Shown here piece after piece: positions 47,113 to 57,599 of a DNA stretch of 64,000 nucleotides. Source of the stretch: Copromyces sp. CBS 386.78 (Eukaryota; Ascomycota; Sordariomycetes; Sordariales; Sordariaceae); contig MU839082.1 in the NCBI GenBank assembly GCA_030685235.1, forward strand, positions 620,001-684,000, written 5' to 3'. Both the position numbers and the translations under genes were made by a program. The notes below the pieces were generated by a model. It saw nothing but the letters and a program-made list of their open reading frames with translations, ran no database searches and was not told the origin of the DNA. Position 1 is the stretch's first letter. Each line of letters starts with the position of its first letter.

Positions 47113-48381
47113 TCAAGCACCAAGTGCTTCCTCCACCTCGGGATATTTCTCCAGCTTATGCTTCGCCTTAAGCGCCTCCCGCTCCTCCCACGTATACAGC
47201 CCATCGCCGGTCTTCTCTCCCAAATCACCACGATCAACATACGTCTTCTTCAACCACTCCAGCGGCTTCTTCCCAGACTTTGCAATCTCCGGCCTCTGCT
47301 CGATATAATGCTCCTCGACATTAGCCACAGTATCCAGTCCAACTTCATCCATCCGCTCACACGGTCCCTTCTCAGCATGAAAAAAGTCGCGAAACAGGGC
47401 ATCGATCTCCGCCGGCTGCCCGACCCCTTCCCGCAGCACCGCCAACGTCTCACGCTTGCACGCCGCCCAGATGCGGTTGAACATAAACCCCGGCGACTGC
47501 ACTCCCGGGGGCACGACCATGGGCGACAAGCCCATGTTCTTCATTTCCCGCGTCAGAAACGGGAAGATCCCTTCGTACGTCTGCGAGCAAGACATCACCT
47601 CCACCATGACGTTGCGCGGCGGGATGTAGTAGTGCGTGTTGAGCAGGCGGCCCGGGTGTTGCAGGTGGGGAGCCATCTCCGAGGTCATCAGGCTGCTGCT
47701 GTTGGAGGCGATGATGCAGTTTTCCGGGAGAAGACGTTCGATCTCGGTCAGGGCAGAGATCTTGAGGGAGAGGTTCTCGGGGAGACATTCGATCATCATC
47801 CACGGTCCCTTTTTCTTCACCTTGGACGAGGACTCAGTGTTGTGCGCCGCGCTGAAATCCAACTTCAGACCGTCGCGTTTGCCGGCTGTGGTCGCCTCGC
47901 GAAGGTCGGTGGTGAAGTGGACGGGGCCGGGATGGGTGTCATGGCTGAGGCAGTACTTGGCTAGGTTGTCGGTGATGTACTCGGTCGAGGCGCGGAGCGC
48001 GTCTCTGGAGATGTCGTAGACCGTTACCGGACGGAGCGCAGATGCCCATACCAAAGCTACCCGACGGCCGATGTGGCCGGCGCCCATGATCAGGACGGGT
48101 TGCTCCCACATGTCTTGGTCGGTAGGTGGGTGCCATTGGGTGAGTGATCGCGCGACTCGTTCGGGGGCGTGGGAGGTGAATAGCTGAGTGGGATGTCGGG
48201 AGAATTGTGCTGGACTGCGTGTTGCCCGCCCACGTCTCTGGGAAGCGCCGATCGAGAACCGTTGGCCGGAGGTGAACTGGACAACATATGGGTGAAGAGA
48301 GCGAGCGCCCTGGTCCCAACTCTTCCAGAGGTTGGAAGGTCGGAACAAGGAAGGTCGAGTTACCACTGATGGGAGAAACAT
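47113..48381 (-). CDS. 3-hydroxyacyl-CoA dehydrogenase family protein
   Basis: 422 residues, single exon. NAD-dependent oxidoreductase of the HCDH / L-gulonate dehydrogenase family. The nucleotide-binding motif is LIMGAGHIGRR (about residues 98-108). SNSSSLMTSEMAPHL and LNTHYYIPPRNVMVEVMS (catalytic His and Glu pair) are in the expected places, and the C-terminal helical domain follows with FMFNRIWAACKRETLAVL. Fungal relatives begin W-x-PPT, seen here as WHPPTDQD just before M91, so the protein must start upstream of M91. The first 80 residues are rich in Arg, Ser and hydrophobics and nearly lack acidic residues, like a mitochondrial presequence. Start at 48381 is the nearest suitable ATG. 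Substrate is not determined by sequence; the fungal subgroup is usually just annotated as 3-hydroxyacyl-CoA dehydrogenase. Confidence 0.85.
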   Translation of the reverse strand: MFLPSVVTRPSLFRPSNLWKSWDQGARSLHPYVVQFTSGQRFSIGASQRRGRATRSPAQFSRHPTQLFTSHAPERVARSLTQWHPPTDQDMWEQPVLIMGAGHIGRRVALVWASALRPVTVYDISRDALRASTEYITDNLAKYCLSHDTHPGPVHFTTDLREATTAGKRDGLKLDFSAAHNTESSSKVKKKGPWMMIECLPENLSLKISALTEIERLLPENCIIASNSSSLMTSEMAPHLQHPGRLLNTHYYIPPRNVMVEVMSCSQTYEGIFPFLTREMKNMGLSPMVVPPGVQSPGFMFNRIWAACKRETLAVLREGVGQPAEIDALFRDFFHAEKGPCERMDEVGLDTVANVEEHYIEQRPEIAKSGKKPLEWLKKTYVDRGDLGEKTGDGLYTWEEREALKAKHKLEKYPEVEEALGA

Positions 48382-48789
48382 GCTGACTTTGACATAAACT
48401 TCTACGTAGGTCAATGTCTGAAACAGGAACAAGACGTCCAGATTGGCGTTGATGTTTGTGGAGTTGGCAGACACAGAAAGAGCAAACCCAACAAGAGCGC
48501 GTTTGCGGTAACGACTTGATGCATTATCCCCTAGGCGACCAGGGCATCTGTGCGTCACCTTTGGGATGGCGGTCTCTGCATATCGCAGGTCCTTCTGTTG
48601 CTCAGACCTCGGGTTCCTGGCACCTGATGAACTTGGCGCATTTGCCTCGCTTCTACGTCTGCCAATCTCGTCACACTCATGTACGGCTGTGCAGAATACA
48701 TAACCCCCAATTCGTACAGGTCTATATAAGAGTAGGTATGGAACGTTCCCAGACACTGGAACCCGTTTAACTGTTAGACAGGCCGAACA
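48382..48789. other. Short intergenic region
   Basis: Upstream of the 3-hydroxyacyl-CoA dehydrogenase and downstream of the next minus-strand gene. Open frames continue upstream of 48381 but show no conservation that I recognise. Confidence 0.35.
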
Positions 48790-51543
48790 TTATCGCCCTC
48801 GGCGTCCTCTTGCATCTTTTCCTTTCGCCTTCTCCGCGGCCCTCTCCTTCTTCTTCGTTGCTAGGAGGTGTCTAAACATTGACACCTCCGACCTCACATG
48901 CGGGACCGCATAATGAGGGTCTATGCTCGCCCATTCGGTAAAATCCCACAGTCCCGGAGTAATGGCAAGACAAACGGCTGCACCTTTGTCGTCTTGTTGA
49001 AGGTCTCCCAGATCCCTAGTCGGGTTCTCCCTTACCACATACTCATCCTCAAGGACTCGCAGGTGCATCTTGTCGGGCCTGAAGCCGTACCCGTGCATGC
49101 GCTCCTCATACCGAGGATCCGTGTATATGAGCGCCCAATTCCCCGATGACCGCAACATCCTCGAGTTGAGGTCGCTGGCGTGGGCGATAATCTGCACGCC
49201 CAGGTCCTGTAATTCTCGCTCCCGCTCTGCCCTCTCTTCATAAAAATATTCGTCCTCATCCCGCACGTGGTCCTGATATCTTTCCCTAAAGAAATCGAGG
49301 ATGCCATTGGAGAAGACCTGGTCGAAAGCACGCGCCATCCGGGTCGGACTTTCTTTCTCGTACATTTCCTTCAAGAAAGTCGCCAAACGTGCCCTCTGTT
49401 CGCAGAGTTCAGACATGGCTTCCTCAAAGGCCTCTCCTGCCGCCACTAGAATTGTCACGAGCAAATAACTGGTTAGCAAAACGTCTCGGACACTAACAGG
49501 TCACAGATCATCCAACAACCTGAACCGAAAAAAACTTAAAAAAAACTTACAAGAAGCAACCCATAACTCCGTCAACATCGCCTTCCCATGTCCAAAAGCG
49601 AAATACTCCGACAGCATCCGATCAAACATCAACCTATGCAGCCTCCTCCAGACCAATGCCTCCAGCAACCACTTTCGAAGCGGGCTCGGCTCAATTCTCC
49701 AGTACCCAGGTGTGTTCCTCGTCATCCTTCTCATCTCCGCCCAGACCGACGGCACCTTCTGCTCTAACTCCTCCATGGTTCGGTTGTCCGTGGGGACCTT
49801 GTCGACGAACTTCTGAACCAGAAACTTGAGATGGGCAAAGTCCCGCTTGAGATCCTCCGGGGTGACGGGGTCGCCGTATTTTTCACCTGTTGCACGCGCG
49901 AAGACGCCCTGAGTGTACGTCAACCTGTCGGCTTCGGCGCGGGTTTTCCTGGCGTAGTAGGACTGCTTGAGTTGGGCGAGGCGGGACGTGATGCGCTCGT
50001 CTTCGAGGTCGGGGAGGTGCCGCTGGAGCTGTTCGGAGGTCATGCTTGGGGATGACGAGTCTGAGGAGTTGTCTGAGGAGTCTGAGGGGCCTTCGTCGTC
50101 ATCGCCCTCCTCGTCGTCGGGATTACCACCTGCTGCTGCTTCTGCGTCGGCTGCTGCTGCTCTTTCTGCTCTTGCTGCTCTTGATACTGCTTCTGCTTCT
50201 GCTTCTCTTCTTGCTGCTGCTTCTTCTTCTGCTTCTCTTCTTGCTGCTGCTTCTTCTTCTGCTTCTCTTCTTGCTGCTTCTTCTTCTTCTTCTTCTTCTT
50301 CTTCTTCTTCTTCTTCTTCTTCACCCCTCCCCCGTCCCCGTCCTTGCCTCCTTCCAGGCCTCTCATCGTCATCAAACTCCACCTCCCTTTCCTGCACTGC
50401 TCCCATCCCATTCCTAACCCGAACCCTGACAGGCGGCAATTTCTTCTTATCATTCTTGTTATTCTTCTCCCTCCCCCTCTTTGGCATCTGCTTCCCCTGC
50501 CCCTCTCTAGCCAATCTACCTGCCCCATGATGAGCCGCATCACTACCTCTGCCAGTTCTATCTCCACTGCCGCTCGTTGTCACCCACTCCGATGATGACG
50601 TTCTCATCCTTGCCGGTGCTGACTTTCGCGGAATGAGAAAGGTTTTGTTTCCAGCAAGTTGTTTCCGATGGTTCGCGTTGGGGTTGGCGGTGATCTTGGC
50701 GATTGCATTGACAGTCTTGCGAGCCATCGGTGTTCCATGGGAGAAGCCGGTTCTGACCTTTTTGGCAGGTGGTTGTTGTGCTTGGTCTTCATCCGCACCC
50801 TCACCAGGTAAGTCCTCGTTTCCTTCTTCTTTATCTTCTTCGTTGCCCTCTTCCATCATCTCCCCCGATGTTCTCTTTCTGCCTGCTGCTGCTGCTGCTG
50901 CTAGTGCTGCTGCTGCTGCTACCGTCTTCATCGCCGCCTTCTCGTTGGTTACATTTACCGCATTTTCTGCACGCTTGGGAGAGGAGTTATTGGCCTTCTT
51001 AGGCGAAGCTGCCTTCCTGGGAGCAGGAGCCTTCTTGCGAGCAGCAGTCCTGGGCGCAGCAGCCTTTCTGGGAGCAGGGGCCTTCTCGGGACCAGGAGCC
51101 TTCTTTGGAGTGGCCTTCCCCTCAGGCGCAGCCTTTTTGCCTTTTCCCTTTCCCTTGGGTGTGGCAGGCGGTTGCTCATCATTGCTGACATCCTCCTCGT
51201 CGTCCTCTTCGTCGTTGTCTTCGTCATCCGCGGCATCCTTCCCTTTCTTAGCAGCAGCAGCCTTTCCCTTCTTGGGAGCAGCAGCCTTAGCTTTCTTGGG
51301 CGTGTTCCCCGTGGGCGCAGCCTTTTTGCCCTTGCCCTTGGCCTTTGCAGGTGTCACAGGTGGCTGCTCATTTTCGTCGTCTTCGTCATCCGCATCCTCC
51401 TCAGCCTCCTTCGCAGCTTTTTTGGCTTGTGCTTCTGCCTTCCTTTTTGCTTCGGCTGCTTCTTTCGCTGCTTCTTTTTCTTCTTTCTCGGCTTTCTTTT
51501 TGGCGAGGGCTTCTTGCCTCGCTATTGCTGCTGATCGTGGCAT
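48790..51543 (-). CDS. Lys/Ala-rich, acidic-repeat protein with conserved C-terminal domain
   Basis: 882 residues from exons 51543-49551 and 49445-48790 (intron 105 bp; the join gives ELWVAS/LAAGEAFEEAM). Residues 1-230 are Lys/Ala/Pro-rich with histone-H1-like repeats (KKAAPEGKATPKKAPGPEK and similar) split by acidic blocks. Residues about 330-400 are Arg/Gly-rich. A run of about 16 Glu leads into three near-identical copies of AARREAEEEA, a predicted highly charged helix. From about residue 510 a globular, helix-rich region starts (HLPDLEDERITSRLAQLKQS) and runs to about residue 850, ending in a basic tail. I do not recognise that domain. The N-terminus suggests chromatin or RNA binding in the nucleus or nucleolus; this is inference from composition. 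Confidence 0.72.
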
Positions 51544-53221
51544 TTTGGGCGAGTTTCAAAGGGCTGATTGGATTGGGTTGCTGAACAAGTGTTGTGACAG
51601 TGGATGGCGAATTTGATTGATCGCTCTTGAAGCTTTGAGGAAGGTTTGCAAGATGCCCTTTCTGGCTAGAGTGGCAGTATAATATGATTGACCTTGATTT
51701 CTGTCTGTCTGCCTTGAGACTGGAGTTGGAACTGACGAAGTTGGAAAATTTCTTTGGAACTGACTTTCGCTCGCGCTGTTGCACTTCTATGGGGGTTATA
51801 ACATTTGCGTCGCCCAACAAACAATGGCTCCCTTGATGGCCGTTTGCGGATGTTCTACGTTGGCATTGGGGTTTTCCCGATGTCTTTCTTTGTCTCCCTA
51901 GTTCATTGTCACCTTTGAACACCCATCTCCCAGAATCGTCATATATGCCGCCGGTAAAAGTCTGCCGGACGCATTCCCTTGTTATCGACAGGGACCGGTA
52001 TGGGTCATTGGGAATGCAAAGTAGTCGCATCGTTGCACATCCTCCTCTGCGAGTGCAGTACGTCGAGACCATCAAATCCGGCTATTGAAGGTGTGTACAG
52101 AGATTGCCATTTTGGGTATTTGCCGAGTCTGGTTGTGGTTGGCCCGTTGGTTGGTTCTTCTTTGTCTGACCAGCTCATGGCAACTTTAAGAATGAAGGAA
52201 CCAAGGGACCAGTGCTATTTGTGCTGCATCTCATTGCCGGCGGTCTGGTTGGCAAACAATTGGGCACTTGGGGATATCCATTATGTCCAAGCTATCTCGG
52301 CATCATCATAACATCGCGAAATGGCCATGAGGCTGGTGATATTACCGGTGCGTGTTTACTCACGCTTCACGGCTGACGCTCACAATGTCTGCGAACAGGA
52401 ACACCATGGAGCAGAGTGAGATTCCAGTTACCAATTACTATTTCTGTAACTCCTGGCAAATTTGTAGCATTGAGTATCTCACAGTGTCCTCGACGGCAGC
52501 AGAACGGAAATCGCTGATCCGTGCAATTGATAGTGTCTCGCATAATCGTCCTACAACTCCGCACTGTCGTTGGGAACCCGGGCATGAATTTACGATTTCC
52601 TGCCATCAACGTCTCTTCGGCCAATTGATGGCACATCTCCATTGTTTCAGAGCGTTCCCTGAATTTTCTTCTGAGCTCTGAAATGAGAACATTATCTCCG
52701 CATGGTTACATTCGGCGCGCTGTACAGATCTGGACCAAAGCGAGCGGGAAGGTCTCAGGTTTGAAGATGCAAAGATGCACGACTCGGTTTCTTACTCGAG
52801 CCAATGATCTTCAGAGGCTTTCTAGGCAACGAGATTTCCTCTGAAAACTGGCAGGTGTCGTTGAATGTTTGATCCTTCTTCGGCCCGACCCCTCAGCCCC
52901 GCCACTACGGTCACATCCTTTGATATCACGTTACAACACGGAGCGAACACAGATCCCAGTATGGTTGAACATCCAATATTTGGCTTTGGTTCGTAGTAAT
53001 CAGCTTCCTACGACCGCTTCCACCAATTAGCTTTGCTGATGGCCGCATTCAAGGGGGTACCTTGTTCTGCTTATATGGCCGACCATTACTGATGTCCTGA
53101 CGTTACATCATCCTGGGAGGGAAAGTAAACATACAAAAGGGGCAGGTTTTCGCCTTCTCTTGACCTCAATCGACATCATTGGGTGACAAGTTCCCTTCAC
53201 TGCTTCAATTCATTGCCCAAG
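51544..53221. other. Intergenic, divergent
   Basis: 1.7 kb between the Lys/Ala-rich protein gene and the GH30 gene. Short frames only. A TATA-like ATATGG near 53072 and ATACAAAAGG near 53130 lie at plausible promoter distances from the GH30 start. Confidence 0.4.
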
Positions 53222-54670
53222 ATGTATCTCCCAATACTTACCCTCCTCGTGACCCCAGGACTAGTCGCAGCAGCCATCCAGCCTCAAGCCTATGTCTCCT
53301 CGTCAGATGGCAGATACAAACTCTCCTCCTACAGCGCTCCGGTTCGGGGCACCGGCACCCCCGGGTCCAACTCAACATGGAAGCTCACCATAGACGACAC
53401 CCCCTCCGGTCGCAAGCAAACCATCAAAGGCTTCGGCGCCGCCGTGACTGACTCCACCGTGTCCGTCTTCAACGCCCTCCCCTCTGCCCAACGCACCGCC
53501 CTCCTCAACACCCTCATGACCTCTGCGGGAGCCAACTTCGCCATGATGCGACACACTATCGCCTCCTCCGACCTATCGGCCGACCCCGCCTATTCCTACG
53601 ACGACTCCACCACCAACGGCGTCAACGACAACTCCCTGGCAAACTTCAACCTCGGCGACCGCGGTTCCGCCATGGCCTCTCTCCTCGCCGAGATGCGACG
53701 TCTCCAACCCGGTCTCACCATCATCGGTTCCCCCTGGAGTCCCCCAGGCTGGATGAAGCTCAACCGCGTGATCCAAGGCACCACAGTGAACAACAACCTC
53801 GATCATGCCTATGCCTCCCAGTTCGCGCAGTACTTTGTCAAATACCTGCAAGCGTACCAAGCCCGCGGAGCCAAAATCGACGCCATCACCATCCAAAACG
53901 AACCGTTGAACTCCAGGGCCCAGATGCCGACCATGTACATCTACGCTGACGAGGCCGGCGATCTCATCCAGAATAACATCGGCCCTGCTCTGCGCAATGC
54001 AGGCCTTGATACCAAGATTTGGGCTTACGACCATAACACCGACCAACCTTCCTACCCAGCCACCGTCCTGTCTCGGGCGGGCGGGTACGTGCCGGCAGTA
54101 GCATGGCATTGCTATGCCGACCCATTGGACTGGTCCGTTCTGACAACGTTTCACAACGCGCACCCGGGCGTAGAGCAGTACATGACCGAGTGCTGGACGT
54201 CAGCAAGGCGCCCGACGCCATGGCACTGGGCGGCCAGCTTCACCATGGGACCGCTGCAGAACTGGGCGAGCGGCGTGACGGCGTGGGTGCTGGGGACGGA
54301 TACGAATGATGGGCCGCACTTGACGGGGAGTGATGCGTGTGATATTTGCACGGGGTTGGTGACGGTGGATGTCGCTGCGGGGACGTATAATTTGCGGGGA
54401 GATTATTATATGATGGCGCAATTTTCAAAGTTCATGAGGAAGGGCGCGGTGGTGATGAGTGGGATGGGAAGCTGGACGTATGGAGATGGGAGCGGGCTGG
54501 AGACCGTGGCGGCTACGAACGCGGATGATGGGAGTAGGGCGGTGGTGATCGAGAATAAGTTTGGGAATGATATTTTTGTGACGGTTGAGGCGAAGAGTGG
54601 GGAGGTTTGGAGCGGGCTGGTGTATAGGAACTCGGTGGTGACTTGGGTTTTGCCGGCTGTTGGGGCTTGA
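53222..54670 (+). CDS. Secreted GH30 glycoside hydrolase, probable endo-beta-1,6-galactanase
   Basis: 482 residues, single exon. Signal peptide MYLPILTLLVTPGLVAAA, so secreted. The (beta/alpha)8 clan-A fold is recognised from QTIKGFGAAVTDSTVSVF, IIGSPWSPPGWMK and WHCYAD. The acid/base Glu227 lies in TIQNEPLN and the nucleophile Glu323 in YMTECW; the 96-residue spacing is normal for the family. The C-terminal part carries the GH30 side beta-domain (GAVVMSGMGSWTYGDGSG to the end). Closest family feel is subfamily 5, whose members cleave beta-1,6-galactan of arabinogalactan proteins; a related beta-1,6-glucanase or xylanase activity is the main alternative. Start at 53222 was chosen because it opens the signal peptide. 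Third-position GC falls sharply after about 54290, giving a visible change in codon use. Confidence 0.85.
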   Translation: MYLPILTLLVTPGLVAAAIQPQAYVSSSDGRYKLSSYSAPVRGTGTPGSNSTWKLTIDDTPSGRKQTIKGFGAAVTDSTVSVFNALPSAQRTALLNTLMTSAGANFAMMRHTIASSDLSADPAYSYDDSTTNGVNDNSLANFNLGDRGSAMASLLAEMRRLQPGLTIIGSPWSPPGWMKLNRVIQGTTVNNNLDHAYASQFAQYFVKYLQAYQARGAKIDAITIQNEPLNSRAQMPTMYIYADEAGDLIQNNIGPALRNAGLDTKIWAYDHNTDQPSYPATVLSRAGGYVPAVAWHCYADPLDWSVLTTFHNAHPGVEQYMTECWTSARRPTPWHWAASFTMGPLQNWASGVTAWVLGTDTNDGPHLTGSDACDICTGLVTVDVAAGTYNLRGDYYMMAQFSKFMRKGAVVMSGMGSWTYGDGSGLETVAATNADDGSRAVVIENKFGNDIFVTVEAKSGEVWSGLVYRNSVVTWVLPAVGA

Positions 54671-55002
54671 GACTGGTGGTTAACACAGCATATCGAAGTT
54701 CATACCTCTAGCTTCATGATCAGCCATGTCGGCAATGTCATTATGGGAGTCCAGATGATTTGAAACTACACAGCTTGCTAACAATCTTGATTGACTATCG
54801 CCTAGGGGCAAATATTGTACTCTACACAGGGTCCCTTTGATTATTTGCCTCCCCTTCAGATGGTATACTCATGTATGTTTCATTTTGATCACGAAACAGA
54901 TGTGATCACACAAGAGATGATTAGTATACCGCTTATAGATCCCCAGTCCTGGCATGGCCGCCACCAAATATTGCGAAAGCATCTGAACAAGGGACTGGGT
55001 GT
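54671..55002. other. Short convergent intergenic region
   Basis: 3' flanks of the GH30 and Hsp70-like genes. Nothing further seen. Confidence 0.4.
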
Positions 55003-57599
55003 CTAAGGAGTGCTGTACTCAACCGCCACGTTCTTTGAACCCTGGCGCTTGCCGTTGTATATGACCGCGAAGTCAATCGAAGAGCCAGAGCAAGTCATCT
55101 CAATCTCAAAATCGAGCTGGTGGTAAACCTTGCCCAATGAATTGGTGCGTGTTGGCAGTGACAATATATCGACCGGCATATCCCACTTGATAGAGCAAAG
55201 TGATTTGACGGTTGATTCAGCTCTATGGGGGGGAGGAGAAACGGTGGTCAAGTAGATCATTGTTTCGAGGGTCGGATTGTCGTTGGGGGAGAAGGTCAGG
55301 TAGAACGACTTCTTGATTGGTTTCTTCGTCGAAATGTCCTCGCCCTGGGATTGTCAGTGGTTCCGTAAAGTTGTGTTCGGTGACCCAGTAGACCAGTATC
55401 GTAGAGGTTGCATATACTGTTGATGGCCTGCAGCGAAATCGCTGTACAGTAATGCAACAGTAATGCACCCCAAATTTTCTTATAACGGTTTCGTATTCGT
55501 TGGTACTGTTGCGCTGGAAATCCGGTGCTCTTATACTGGTATAAACATGGGGTTTTCCGCAGTATGAAAACGAAGAACGCAGTAAGAACTCCAACGATTT
55601 CTGGCCTTCTGAATGCAGCCTATTGGGGGAGTTGGGGGAAGTGCAGCGACCTACATCAACTTGCAGATTTTTACTGGAAAACAGCCGAACGCAAAAATCA
55701 CGGTAGTATGCTGTTGCTTACTGCCATATAAACTTCCTTACTGTTATTGGCATACTGGGTCACCGAACACAACTTAAGCAAGTAATTGGTATGATCAGAT
55801 TACACACCTCTCGAAGAAACCAGTCCATTTGATCTTTGGCCTGCCACACCTGCTGCACGTCGCACCAGGTCTTGTCAACCTCCTTATGCATGCGGGGATC
55901 CCAGCGGTCCAACATCTTGACGCCATAACTCGCTCGTGAAATTCTGGCATCAACCTTAATAAAGATACTACCAATTCCTGTTGAGGCTGAGGCGTGAAGA
56001 ACAGCACCACGACAGATTGCTGTCCAGCTAAAATTACGATGTGTTAGTAAGGGAATGGCCTCTACAAATTTGCGTTTGTACTCACGGGTCAGCACCCCTT
56101 GCCTGCAACACCTCGATCTCTTCACTGAGCAGACGATCTTTCATAGCCTTGACCTTCTCAAACAGATATTTGCATCTGCCAAATCCTCCGACGAGGATGA
56201 CATACTGTATAGGGGTTTCGTTAGTACAACCTTCTCCGAGGAACTGAATCGTGGTAGAAGACACTTGAGCAATCGCGCACCTTTGGATAGATATTGTACT
56301 TCTCCTTCACAGCCACGGCCTGGCGGTGGATCAAGTGATTGATTTTGTCAATCACGGGATTGAACACATCTTCAATCTCCTTCGAAGTGAATGTGACCTT
56401 TGGGAGAGAAGTCACCGTAAGGCGCTCCTTGGGAGCTAAACACTCCCACGGAAGATTGAAAGACCAAGTCTTGTTGGACTTGTTGTCGAATCTCTGCTTG
56501 ATTCCATGCTCCCATTCGTCATGGATCAGACGTTGGCGGGTCTCAGCTGATAACATGTCCCATTTCTTCGGCTGCATCTTGTGCTTCAGCATGTTGACGA
56601 AGGCCTCATCCACAAATACTGCTCCGCAGAGTCCGCCTATATCTTGGTGAGTGATGTGCAACGTGTTTATACTAGGTTGACTGTTCATACCTTCCCCCTT
56701 GACGCTTTCTTTGACCACCATTGGATCTGTCTGTGTGACTGAATACGAAATCACATCGGCCGTACCGCCTCCACAGTCGACTACAACAAAGGTATCTCCG
56801 GCCTATGAAACAGGAAACGTCAGTTGTGATGGCTCGGTCATAGCCAGCCATTATACACGAACCTTGATATCCTATCAACTTGTCAGCAATGAACTTGGGA
56901 CAACTCCAAACAAGCATGTCTCACCTGTCTTCCTTCCATATCGGCAAATGTGGCAATGGCTCCTGCTTCGGGCTCTGACAGAAATGTGAGTTCAGTCTCT
57001 CCAGCAGCTCTATGTCCCAAGATACCGGCAAGGTTGGCTGCCACTCTCATGCGACAACGAGCGTAGTCGGGCCAAATTGCGGGGAGCGTCATCACCACCT
57101 GGAATTTTGAGTAATTCACAAGAGTTTTGCTGACGCTTTCCGTAATGCGTTGGATGCAGTGATTCCACAGGCAACGCAGGTAGACTGCGATGGCTTCAAT
57201 GGGTGTTCTGTTATGGCTTCTCAAGTAGTTGCGGGCTTCCAGGATGCGACTGGAGGTTTTGACCTCCTTGGGAAGGTCTTCCTCGTCGAGCAACAACAAT
57301 TTGAACCATTTGACCTGGTCGGCATCTTTGGGAACAGAGTAGCCCCAGTTCACCTGGCCTTCGCCGATAAATGACAGGGCGCTTGGAGTTTTCTCCTCGT
57401 TGGAGCTGGAGTAGTTGTCGGTGTCCCAGCTCGTAATGACCTGGACTTTGTCCCCTTTGGTTGACCATGTATAAGCCACGCCAGAGAACGTGGTACCGAA
57501 GTCGATTCCGACGATGATAATGCTTCCGCTGCTTGTCTTGGCAACCTGTCCCGGGCCGGATTCGTTGAGACCGAGCTCTGAAAACTTGGTTAAAACCAT
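55003..57599 (-). CDS. Hsp70-like ATPase-fold protein (HSPA12 type)
   Basis: 610 residues from seven exons: 57599-56925, 56871-56863, 56802-56691, 56636-56281, 56204-56086, 56027-55808 and 55344-55003. All joins keep frame. The actin/Hsp70 nucleotide fold is intact: phosphate-1 loop IVGIDFGTTFSGVAY (about residues 29-43), phosphate-2 VVVDCGGGTADVISY (about 234-248) and adenosine motif ILVGGFGRCKYLFEKV. It lacks the Hsp70 peptide-binding domain and ends after PWTAICRGAVL, a basic-acidic linker and a beta-rich tail, as in the HSPA12-like proteins common in filamentous fungi. Exon 2 is only 9 nt (Asp-Ile-Lys). Intron 6 is 462 bp because it holds a 406-bp transposable element; the others are 53-76 bp. 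Function is unknown in fungi. Its divergent neighbour encodes a coiled-coil protein. Confidence 0.88.
55369..55774 (-). mobile_element. PIF/Harbinger-type MITE inside an intron
   Basis: 406 bp with matching terminal inverted repeats of 22 bp (AGTTGTGTTCGGTGACCC at 55369, its complement ending at 55774) and a perfect TAA duplication on both sides (55366-55368, 55775-55777). CAGTAA-type motifs recur near both ends. It has no coding capacity. Read on the minus strand, its first 255 bp match the sequence starting at 59632. It lies wholly within intron 6 of the Hsp70-like gene, leaving both splice sites intact. RIP signs are absent or weak. Confidence 0.9.

Noticed and set aside
50633..51616. 327-codon plus-strand frame rich in Ala, Ser, Phe and Leu that looks like a membrane protein
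   Set aside because: Reverse complement of the Lys/Ala repeats of the real minus-strand gene.
55223..55594. 123-codon minus-strand frame covering MITE and exon 7 of the Hsp70-like gene
   Set aside because: It runs through the element in a frame different from the exon; the spliced frame matches the family.
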